From: Lophium mytilinum
Lineage: Eukaryota > Ascomycota > Dothideomycetes > Mytilinidiales > Mytilinidiaceae
NCBI GenBank assembly: GCA_010093605.1
Contig: MU004190.1
Coordinates: 1,757,599-1,821,598 of the forward strand
Length of the DNA stretch: 64,000 bases
Reading direction: 5' to 3'
The position numbers and the translations under genes are program-made. The notes beneath the pieces are model-generated. The model ran no database searches, was not told where the DNA came from, and saw only the letters and a program-made list of their open reading frames with translations. Of the stretch, positions 54,601 through 64,000 are shown one piece after another. Every line of letters begins with the position of its first letter. Positions within the stretch are counted from its first letter, which is position 1.

Positions 54601-56940
54601 GCGGGAAGAGGCAAAGATGGCGCCTTTGTTCTACACTTCATCAATGCTGTCTAAGGGCCATACTCTAGGATTCACAGTCTTTACTTTGCAGATGTTCCCT
54701 CGCAAAAGAGTGGATACCACAGAGCCTTACAGGTGAATCGAGGACCTCAATGGCTTTATAGAACGCATAGTTTGAGTCACACATCACGTCATCACGCAGA
54801 AGAGGCATTTGGTGGAAATAGGAGCCTCGTTAAAAACCCCCTCTTAGAAGCCTCAATAAGGATCGAAGAGGGGGAAAAGAGAACTACAAACATATAAGTA
54901 TACATAATTGAAACGCCGAAACCTTAGTCCTTAGAACGTCCTAGAAGAGTTTTCTCCAATTAAGGCTACGACTCTGGAGGAACGAACTTCGGATACACCG
55001 CCTGACTGAAGATTGTATGTGTTGAGAGGTAGTTGAAAGAGGCGGTATCGAGCTTAGCGTGGCTCAGAATTCATAGCAGAGATGGTGTTGCTTGTTCGAT
55101 TTCGGCCGGAGGTTGGACCACTATCGATGGATAAGAGTTTCTACAACTCACCATTCGCAGAGTACTAAAGAAGTCCATACGAGCGCTGACTCATCCCGCT
55201 AACGTGGGATCTCCCGCTGTCGGAGTATGTGTTGCTGCCGAGAGACATCCCGCTAACGTGGAACATCTCGCTGTCGCTATCCATTCTCCAGGCGCTAAGG
55301 AGCAAGAGTGAGATCTAATGAGCCTTCTCCAGTAGTATCCACTACTACGTGAGGGCTGCAAGTCACTGTTCATAGATTACCAAATAGGCTTGTACGAGCG
55401 CTGACTCATTCCGCTAACGTGGAATCTCCCGCTGTCGGAGTATGTGTTGCTGCCGAAAGACATCCCGCTAACGTGGAACATCTCGCTGTCGCTATCCATC
55501 CTCCAGGCGCTAAGGAGCAAGAGTAAGATCTAACGAGCTGTCCTCAGTAATAACTACTACTTCGTGAAGAGCTGCAGAAACTGCCCGGTGACTGGAACGA
55601 TTGTTACTCCCTAGAAATGCCCCAGGCTCCGACAGACTGTAATGTGCAGACCCGACAGAAGTCGCTCGTACGCATCAGGCTCTGTGGACTGTAAAGAAGC
55701 CTCATCCGAGGTCGTCGTCTAGATGTCTCCGTCGCAGCCATGAGGGAACTTCGAGGTGTAACTCCTTCAGTAATCTTGATCAACGCGGACTCCCGCCCAT
55801 ACAGACTGTAGAGTGACTTTTCACAGAAAATCCCCGATAGAGCCCCGCCAGGCACCGCAGACTGTAGAGTGACCTTACGGCCCCGCCAGGCACTGCAGAC
55901 TGTAGAGTGGCTTTCTCAAAGGAAACCCGATCCCGGTCCCGCCAGGCACTGTATGGACCTTTGCGAAGTATGTAGAGTGACCTCCACCGAGCAAGCTCGG
56001 TCCGGTCCCGCCAGGCACTATTCGCAGAGCCAGCTAGAGGAAGAGAAGCGACAAGTTACGTCGGGAGAAACCCTGCACAATGAACCAACACCTTCGATGA
56101 TCCTGATGCTCGCAACCTCCCGGCCAGCACAGACTGTACAGTGATTTTCTAGGAGTGAGTCGCGGCAGGCACTGTGTCAGGCCCCATGCGAAGTATGTAG
56201 AGTGACCTCCACCGAGCAAGCTCGGTCCGGCCCCGCCAGGCACAACGCATGGCCAGCTATAGGAAGAGGAAGCGACAGGTCACGTCTGGTGAGGACACTG
56301 CATCAAGTTATCAAAGCAGGCCGGGAAGTGAAGACTTAGTGGCTGGAGATCAAGACAGTTCTCGATATCGGGAAGGGGTATTTGCTGGTGATGTTGGTTG
56401 GCTGGTGAAAGAGCTGTGGAAATTAGCTTTTGACTTGTGGGAGAGACTTAAGTGTTGCGCGATTTACCCACTTGGATGCGATTCTGTACTTGAAGACGTG
56501 TGCGGCAAAAGCAGATGCTGCGATGCTGCGATGTTGCGAGAGGTGGATGGTGGTAAAAGGAATTGGTGGCAACGGCCGCTGATTATGAAGTGGGTTCTTG
56601 TTTCGTGGAGGGCGTGAAAGTGCAAAAGGCTTCAGAAGTACGTCGCGCTAAGGACGTCACGAGTTTCACATGATTTAGTGTGCCAAGGTATTTAGCGTCG
56701 ACCAAAAGCAGCTTTTCAGAAGTAGGTAGTTCCTCGTCCTGGACAACCACACATGCTACATTTTCCTCCTGCAACATAGTGAGAGCTGATAGCTGCACCG
56801 ATGGCCCCCTTCCCAAGCAAAGCAACTTCACCCTTGAGTGGCAGTCGTTCTGAAGTATCTGCGGGCTCTGGCGACGTGGTAAGGGTTTTACTTCAAGCCA
56901 AGCTATCGATCGTGTTTTGACTTCTGTACCAGGCATCCCC
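54601..56940. repeat. Gene-poor DNA with several direct repeats
   Basis: Copy pair 55181-55355 and 55396-55568 (215 bp apart, starting GAGCGCTGACTCAT), each containing two CATCCCGCTAACGTGG-type blocks. A second family around 55840-56310 repeats CCCGCCAGGCACTG and GACTGTAGAGTGACC, with a larger pair sharing GCGAAGTATGTAGAGTGACC at 55963 and 56188 (225 bp apart). Short open frames follow the repeats. A plus-strand frame at 56249-56617 and a minus one at 56583-56942 have no domain. Confidence 0.58.
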
Positions 56941-57200
56941 ATTCATCCACGGCTGGTGCGGGGCTAAGTTTGGCACCGCCAATGACGTTCGACGTCATCA
57001 CTTCGGCATTGGCTGCACGGGAGGAGGTTGTTGGGTAAAGAATGGTAGTCCTCCAGATATCTTTTGGTAAGCACATTCAATACTTCTCGGCTACCTCAGA
57101 ATGCCGCAATCGCAGCTCACGGTCTTTTGAAGGAATGACCATAGGTCGTGCTGGAAAAACGGAGTGAAAGAATGGAGTGACAACCATAATCCCGAAGCTC
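56941..57200 (+). pseudogene. Decayed upstream copy of the zinc-finger-like gene's first domain
   Basis: Translates to HGWCGAKFGTANDVRRHHFG, then GGCWVKNGSPPDIFW, and after a stop-containing stretch to NDHRSCWKNGVKEWSDNHNP. These match HGLCVKEFASPAAVRHHHFG, GGCWAKNGRPAQRFW and NDHESCWRDERKEWSDNNNP of the gene that follows, in the same order and spacing. At least two in-frame stops interrupt the middle. It is a tandem duplicate relic, unless part is spliced. Confidence 0.6.
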
Positions 57201-57340
57201 GCGCTGTGCTAAGCGAGGCTGACGTATCTCACGTGACTGCCTGCACCAGCATTAAAACTAAGGTCCCCTACTATTTCCACAAGATTCACGCACCCAACCA
57301 CCCACCTCGTGGCACCGAGCATCTCTCTACAGAGTCAACC

Positions 57341-58927
57341 ATGTCAACAACATCTCACAGAGGCCAGATCCTCCCACTTGGCATCAACAATATGGCCAGC
57401 CACGACGGCGAGGGTGGTAGCGTCAGCAATCGGAACGGTGACGACCATAACAGCGATGGAAACAATAACAGCACTGATTCCATGAGTGGCTACGGACCGG
57501 TATGCTTTTACGACTTATTTGCCTATTGAGAACTCCTACTAATAATCATAAAGGGGCCATACTACCATGGCCTGTGCGTGAAGGAGTTCGCGAGTCCAGC
57601 CGCAGTTCGACATCATCATTTCGGCTCTGGAAATGCAACCGGCGGTTGTTGGGCGAAAAATGGCCGTCCTGCCCAGCGTTTCTGGTATGATCTATCCAGA
57701 TATTTTGAGCATATGAGACAGTCGAGCTTACGATTATATAGGAACGACCATGAATCCTGCTGGAGAGACGAGCGCAAAGAGTGGAGTGATAACAACAACC
57801 CCGAAGCTTGCGACCCACTCAGCGTCCGCGGTCCCAGCCTTACAGCCACCAACGCTACCCATGATCCGTCAGATAGCAACGACCATCCAGAGGCAACAGG
57901 ACAAGCGGCCAATCCAGACACTCAGAGTACGCCTGTGGGCCGCGCTAGGGAAGGTGCCGCTCGAGTGTTCTCTGCCTTCCAACCTGGCCGGCGGTCATTG
58001 CAGCGACTCCAGCTCCGATACGAGAGCTTCAGTCAGAGACCTCTCGATAGGTACCTACTTCTGCTCTCGCGGAGACTACAGCAACAGTTCGAAAAGGGAG
58101 AAGGGGAGAAGAAGACTGTGGATGAAGATGTTGTCCACCTACTGCAGAAGAAGGCCGCCTCGGACCCGTTGGTGCTTTCACACTTCGATACTGCTCGAAC
58201 CGACGACGAATTGATCATGGTGCTGCTTGAAGTATATGAGATAGAGATCACGACCCGTGCCTTGTCTCTATCAATGGCGAGGAAGGCCTGGTGGGAGACG
58301 CTCGGTCTCCTCGATACTTATGGAGAGGACAAAGAGTACATACTTGGACTCCAGCTCCGAGACGAGTGGACCCGGAGCACCTTAGCCAACGCTGCTGCTC
58401 CTACGCGCTCGCAGCAACAACAAGAACCGCCTGTTGTACATCCACAACAGCAGGCGCGTCCGCCAGCTCCGCGCCCAGAATCGACCTCCTTGAACCGAGA
58501 ACGACCATCGCCTGCCCACACAGAGCGGGCGCCACTTGATTTCCGAAAACAACTCCCTAGTCTCCACCAAGAACTACGCTCTCGTCTCCACCAACAACAA
58601 CTCCCTCACCTTGATCAACAACAGCGTCCTCCGTACCAACAGCATCAGAACCAGCCAGCACAGCTCCCAGCACGGCTCCCAGGACAGCTCCCATCACAGC
58701 TCCCATCAGTCCCAGAGTCTGACGACGTCGTTTCCGAAACGCACTCTACTGACATGGAGCTCGATTATGACACTGAATCCGAGCCCAGTGTGACTCAAAA
58801 GCGGGCGGCTGAGGAGGCTCCAGGTAGTGACGAAGGTACGCCAAAGCGAAAGAAGCAGGGCCCGAAAGCAGCCCGTCAGGTGCGTCCGTCGCGAAATCGA
58901 GTTCAACTACGCTCTCGTAAGGCTTGA
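57341..58927 (+). CDS. Zinc-finger-like, Gln/Pro-rich probable nuclear protein
   Basis: Two exons, 57341-57499 and 57554-58927; the 54-nt intron has donor GTATGC, branch TACTAAT and acceptor ATAAAG, phase 0; 510 residues. Exon 1 is Asn/Ser/Asp-rich. At the junction, GPYYHGLCVKEF, VRHHHFG and GGCWAKNGRP give a Cys/His cluster resembling degenerate fungal C2H2-type fingers that end in GxCW. A helical middle (YLLLLSRRLQQQFEKGEGEK; VVHLLQKKAASDPLVLSHFD) follows, then a Gln/Pro-rich segment with LPARLPGQLPSQLPS, an acidic patch and a basic tail (PKRKKQGPKAARQVRPSRNR), a likely nuclear localisation signal. Transcriptional or chromatin role is inference. A broken copy of the first domain lies just upstream. 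Confidence 0.66.
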
Positions 58928-59320
58928 AGTGCGCTTTCGGGGCCAGGTCTTGTGGACCAGGTTGAAGCACTGCGGGGCTTACAAAAGGCCGGAAGGGGTT
59001 CTGGTGGCAGGAGGTTCGGTGCAATGTTTCTCGATCCTGGTTCTGATTTTGAGTGGTTGAGGTAGGGCAGATAGAAACGACCTTTGAATGAGAACCTTGA
59101 AAATCACTTTGGAATAACCTCGTAATGTTTAAAGTGGCTCGACACTGTGAGACAGATACATACATAATGGCAAGGTAATGACCCTTTAAAGTGGGACTTG
59201 CAAGTCAGGATATATCTACTCGTTTGCCGCCGTATGGAATGCCTCAACACCGTGAAACTTACATGGACAAAAGAAACAGCAGCTAACTTCAATATGGACC
59301 TCTCAGTCAGATCGTTCCCT
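58928..59320. other. Convergent intergenic region, no feature seen
   Basis: 393 bp between the convergent zinc-finger-like and ABC transporter genes. No repeat, no RNA gene and no domain-bearing frame seen. Confidence 0.4.
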
Positions 59321-62300
59321 CTACTCCCCATCTTCCTGCCCCCCATACTTCCTCACAATCTCCACAAAAACATGATCCAGCGTCGCCCTCCCCACACTAT
59401 AAAACTCCACCCCCAACCTCTCCTTCTCCCGCTCCAACAACCCAAACAACCCCTCCACCGCCAGCCCTTGCGCATTATCCATCGGCACCTCAAACCTCAC
59501 CTGTCCCCCCCTCGTCGCCCTCTCAATCCTCGCGCCCGGCACCACACCCAACACCCAAGCCTTAACCGCCTCCATCTCCGCCTCACTACTATGCGGCGCA
59601 CTCTTCATAACCACATGCACGAAATACGCATCCCCCGCCTCCCTCCGCATCTCCTCCCTCGTGCCCTGCGCCAGCATCCGCCGACTCACAATCCCAATCC
59701 TATCCGCCAGCGCATCCGCCTCCTCCATACTATGCGTCGTCAGCACGACCGCGCGGCCTTTCGCAACCGACTGCAGCGTGCGCCACAGCGTGCGCTTCGC
59801 CGACGCATCGAGCGCCGACGACGGCTCGTCGAGCAACAGCACCGCTGGGTTCCCGACCAGCGCAACCGCGAGGGATAGCTTGCGTTTCGTGCCTCCTGAG
59901 AGGCGGGCTGCGAGCTGCTTCTCCCACGGCCCGAGCCCGCACGCGGCGACGACGACGGCGACGTTGTGCGGGACGTCGCGCACGCCGCGGATGCGCGCGA
60001 AGAAGGTGAGGGTCTCGGTGACGGAGAGGTTGTCGGCGGCATCGAATTGGGGGCAGACGCCCAGCTTGGATCTTGCAGCGGCGATGTGCGTGAGGGCGGG
60101 GATGTTGGCGACGTGGATGCTTGGGTGGGGATTTGAGGGCGAGGGGGAGAGGTCGCCGCGGATGAGGGAGATGAGTGTGCTTTTGCCAGCGCCGTTAGGG
60201 CCGAGGAGCGCGTATATGGAAGAGCTGTGCACAGCGAAGGAGACGTCGTCGACAGCGAGATTTTTGCCGAATTTCTTGGTGATGTTGGCGACGCGGAGGG
60301 CGGTGCTGGTGGGGGTGGTGATGTGGGAGAGCTCGACGGCGTCGTCGTGGATGATGTTGAGGGCTTCGGGGTCTTTGGTTTGGATGGGGGTCCTGGCGAA
60401 GGGGGAGTGGAGCGCGAAGCCGCTGTCCCACCACAGGAGGAGCAGGAAGAGGAATGTACCTTGGAGGATGAGGTAGAGGATGGGACCGCCGTAGAGGGTG
60501 ATTGCTCCTGGATTCGAGGTACCTTCCTTGTGACATAGCAGAGCAAACTGCGATAGGCCGATACATAGGGCTTGTAGAAGATTGACGGCGGGTGAGATAA
60601 GCCCAACGGTCCAATGCATCTTGTCAATTTCGCCAAGAAGATCGATGAAGAGGGAGTTTGACTTGATACCAATCAGGCCACCGAAGTACGCAAAGTACAA
60701 TACGACCTGACCAAATGTAGCGAGCGCCCATGCAGCAACGGCGGACGGTGCAAACATCGAGATGACATAGCTCAGGAGAGCGGCAGTGATCCCATAGAGA
60801 AGCAGCACGACGAATATACACCCGATGCCGAACCAAGCTGGCGTAGCAATAGATAAAAGTCCGGTACACACGGCGGAAATGACGACGATGAAGCAGGAAT
60901 CGAATGCGAGATGGGACAGCCAGAGTGGAAGTGGTCTTACGCCGTTGGAATACTGCATCGACCGCACGTTGCGAATTCGCTCAGTCGTCGGGTATAATGC
61001 GAAGAAAGCTGGGTAGGCTGCCATAATAAGACCAAAATAGATGATGAAGGTCAGAGCTCTGAAATCAACAATGTCCGGCATAGAGATCTGTTGGAAATCC
61101 GCAAATCCGGTAGATATTGAAACACCGCCAACCAAGATGTTGAGCATGTTCAGCACGAAAACACCGTCATAGCCATTGTGGTCATAGCTTATAGAGTATG
61201 CCACAGTCGGCGGGTCTGACATAAAGATGCCTCCAGGGTTGATGGTATTCTGGAGCTTCGAAATGTAGGCCTTGAACTCATCCAATGTCTCAACCATGTG
61301 AATCCCGTCCTTGAGCTCAGTTACGTTGTTGAAGCCACTATACTCGGGATACTCTGTATACTTTGAAGCGTAGGTATCGGATATCTGCTTCAACGCACTG
61401 TCGGGAATCTTTGAAGACGGCCCCATAACCATGAGTAGTCCATAATGGGAACCAGACGAGAGATCTGATCTATAATCACTGACGTCGGTGAAAACCTCGG
61501 GTACAGGACATTGCAGTGGTAGCTTGTAAGACTTGATGAGCAGCGGGGCGATCCCAGCACCAACAATAGCGACTGCCACCGCAACGAAATACGGGACCCA
61601 GCTTCGTCGAAGGATGGAAAAGCGTTTGCGGACAAGAATACTCCACTGCTTTGTAGCAGATATCGGTCGACCGTCCTTAAGATGACCAATGCTATCATCA
61701 TCGATGGTGACGGTAGCTTCTTTCTCTTCCTCAGTGGCTATCTTGGCTGTCTTCTTGGAGGATTTGGTCTTGATTTTATGCTCGGCCGTCGTTCGTGGAT
61801 CATAGGTCTCGCCGGTGAGTTTCAAAAAGAGCTCTTCCATTGTCGGTCCAGAAACTTGATAATCGCTGATACCCTTCGCTTCGAGAACTCCGACAAGCTC
61901 AGCTGCGTGCGCACCATCCGGGAGCCGGAAGATGGTTTGATTGTGCGTATCGTCACGCGTAATCAAGTCTGATGATAAAGGAATATCAATATCCGTGGCA
62001 TCAGATAAGGTCACAGTGTAACCATTGCCGTATTGACTTTTGAGAGCTGCTGTCGATCCGGCGGCCTTCAACGCTCCTTTGAAGATGATGGCCACATCGT
62101 CGGCAAGATAGTCGGCTTCATCCAGGAAGTGAGTGGTCATGATGATCTAACTGTGATATTAGTGAGCTGCGACAGCACTCGATCGTGTATAACTTACAGT
62201 TCGTCTTCCGCGTTCGGCAAGCAGAATATCCCAAATCTTCCTGCGGGAGATAGGATCTAGTCCGGTGCTGACTTCATCCACACAGCAGACTGCACTGCCA

Positions 62301-64000
62301 CCTGCGAACATCATGGCGAGCTGAAGCTTCCGCTTTTGTCCTCCAGACAGTGTCTTCGATTTAGCATCCCGCTTGTTATCAAGATCACATGCTTTGATCA
62401 AAGCGTCGGTCTCTGTGTCGAGGTGGTACGTGCCGAGGGATTTGAGGGAAATGAAGGTCCGAATATGCTCTTTGACAGTCAACTCGCCCCTTACATCAGT
62501 TAGCATACGTCCTCCTTTTGTGCTTGACGATAAATAAAATCAAATTGAGCTCACCAAATCACATTCGCCTGGGGCGCAAAGCCCAGCCCCCCAGCAGGAT
62601 CGATGGAGATGGAGCCCCCGGTCGTCGTGATGGTTCCGGCGATAGCATTTAGAGTAGTCGATTTACCACTGCCATTAGGGCCCAGGAGTGCGAGAATCTG
62701 ACCATCGTATGCCTTGAGATCCAAATCCTTGACGGCATGCACGGTCTTCCTGCCTTTGAATAGGCTGCTCCATCCAAATGGCTTATACCTAAGAGATTAC
62801 GTTAGCAATCAGTTCGTTCTGGGAAGACCAAAGTGGCCAGCTTACGTTTTGCTGAAGTTCTTCAAGTCAACAGTTGCAGCTCTCGCGTCGGTCGGCGTGG
62901 CAAACCTGCGGCCTTTGGATGCTGTACCAAAAAGCAATACCTCTATGCCGAATGCCAACACTGGATAGAGGAAGATCTGTATAACCAGAAAAACCCACGA
63001 GAGATAGCCCTTGATGCGCCAAGCATCTTCCGGTGCCACTCCTGTCAGGCTCATCTTCATATTGTTGAGCTCAAATCTTGCACATGTCGTAATGTAGTAC
63101 GTGTAGTTCGACGTTGGGAATAGCAAACTAAGCGCTAGAGTAAGAGATCGGGTCTGCTTATAGAGTACCTGGGGCAAGATCGCCAGAACAACCGCGATGA
63201 CAGTCATGATGGATCCACTCAGTTGCGCTTTTCGAAAGAACACCGAGCCGAGGAGAGAGAAGGATATGAGAGCGAGGCCGGCGAGGAGGTGATAAACAAT
63301 GGAGATGGCAGCGGACGAGCGGGTGAAGACAACGGTGGCAATGACGATGCCGACTGCGAACCAGCTCGGCAAGTATATAGCTGTAAAGGAGATGTAGGTT
63401 GAGGCGAATCGAACGAAGCGAGCGCGCGACGAAGAGCCACCCGGGATCATAGAGTCGATGAGCTGAGATACACCCATTTCACGTTCGACAGCAACGAATC
63501 CGGTCAAGTGGTAGACGATGCCTACCAACGCGAAAGAGAAGATTGCCCCGAAGATGTCAACACAGAATTGGAGGTACTGCGTCTTCGTCTTGTTGAGTCG
63601 ATCTCTGTCTGTGTCATCCGTATAGAGTATGCTTTCAACCTTTGGAGGCAGCGAGCTTTTTCCAGAGATGGATAAGATTTGATTATCGATAGCGTTCTGC
63701 AATGGAAGCATGTACGTCTGGGCGTTGTATCTGCCACTATTGACATCGGTCAGACCCAAATTGGGGTCGGAACGAATGGTGTAATTCCAAATACTGGTGG
63801 ATGACGGTTCGGAGGAGCTTGACCAGAAGGCGATGCCGGCAAAGCAAGGAGATATGCCTTGCGCCTGAGCAGCACACTCGGACGACAAAGCCACGTAATC
63901 GGCAAACATGCGAGGGGTCTTTCCGGCTTTTCGAATCGTGTCGGAGAGAGAGGAGATAACCTTGGACACGTTGCCGTTCTTGAAGCCGCTGTCAAAAAAT
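59321..64000 (-). CDS. ABCA-subfamily ABC transporter (C-terminal ~1,500 residues; 5' end beyond the window)
   Basis: Minus strand, exons 64000-62846 (partial), 62788-62555, 62489-62198, 62146-59321; introns GTAAGC/TTAG, GTGAGC/TAAG, GTAAGT/TTAG, all in phase. Layout: end of TMD1 (extracellular loop, then about six spans), NBD1, TMD2 with a large loop, NBD2. NBD1 has Walker A GPNGSGKST, Q-loop FAPQANVIW, signature LSGGQKRK, Walker B CCVDEVSTGLDP and H-loop TTHFLDEAD. NBD2 has GPNGAGKST, GVCPQFD, LSGGTKRK, VLLLDEPSSALD and TTHSMEEAD. Both ATP sites look intact. The VKEHIRTF and regulatory-region spacing fit ABCA lipid-type transporters with ABC2_membrane_3 TMDs. Substrate (probably a lipid) and membrane are unknown. 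Confidence 0.9.

Noticed and set aside
54800-54960. Possible LTR-type terminus around GCCTCGTTAAAAACCCCC
   Set aside because: Only one short AT-rich segment, no second copy nearby and no internal element; too little to call.
56583-56942. 119-codon minus-strand frame
   Set aside because: No domain and no splice context; it overlaps the decayed zinc-finger-like copy region.
59321-60672. Long opposite- and same-strand shadow frames over the ABC transporter NBD2
   Set aside because: They lie over clearly conserved ABC coding sequence and carry no motifs of their own.

Overview
The window is 64 kb of nuclear DNA from a filamentous ascomycete (Pezizomycotina; Dothideomycetes is my guess, at low confidence). 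The evidence is the short 50-65 nt introns with GTAWGT-type donors and CTRAY branch points, STAND/NLR proteins with a fungal repertoire (PNP-UDP, NB-ARC, NACHT, Fungal_N), DUF6594 and GFA proteins, and a DNA transposon mutated in the way repeat-induced point mutation (RIP) acts. Genes are sparse, and several long stretches hold no gene I can support.

Left part (0-14 kb). A partial gene end is followed by three membrane-anchored J-domain-type paralogues (2.2-4.4, 5.7-6.9 and 8.6-10.5 kb). The outer two have a canonical HPD motif plus two extra J-like modules. The middle one is a shorter multi-pass protein whose J-like segment has HPD replaced by QVD. These genes, and a secreted epoxide-hydrolase-like gene after them, are separated by arrays of one degenerate repeat family with terminal inverted repeats. 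The arrays alternate in orientation along the block.

Middle left (14-28 kb). A GFA-fold zinc protein and a BTB protein are divergent. Then comes a GC-rich gene desert, a 1.7-kb mariner-like transposon with 29-bp terminal inverted repeats and a TA target duplication whose interior has lost nearly all CpA/TpG, a conserved fungal protein with a Cys/His cluster, and another gene desert.

NLR island (28-42 kb). A very large minus-strand NLR (PNP-UDP, NB-ARC, TPR) runs in frame into a second fungal protein family. A DUF6594 membrane protein follows. Then a NACHT protein ends in a tandem ITEEV-type repeat array interrupted by an assembly gap, and it lies head to head with a Fungal_N-domain protein. 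The predicted N-terminus of the NACHT protein carries two 15-residue Gly/Gln/Ile repeats with IHVG and IQVG cores, reminiscent of RHIM-like amyloid signalling motifs. A related sequence sits near the C-terminus of the Fungal_N partner.

Right part (42-64 kb). A four-span membrane protein, a tiny three-exon mitochondrial ribosomal protein bL33m gene, a DUF1223 thioredoxin-like protein and a four-exon serine beta-lactamase-like hydrolase come first. Next is a gene-poor stretch rich in unrelated tandem duplications with similar ~205-229 bp periods, containing a coiled-coil gene with a decayed inverted paralogue and a conserved basic hypothetical protein. Then a zinc-finger-like Gln/Pro-rich protein has a decayed tandem copy upstream, and the minus-strand C-terminal ~1,500 residues of an ABCA-type ABC transporter run off the right edge. 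Exon boundaries were deduced by eye from splice signals, reading phase and family conservation; none was computed.
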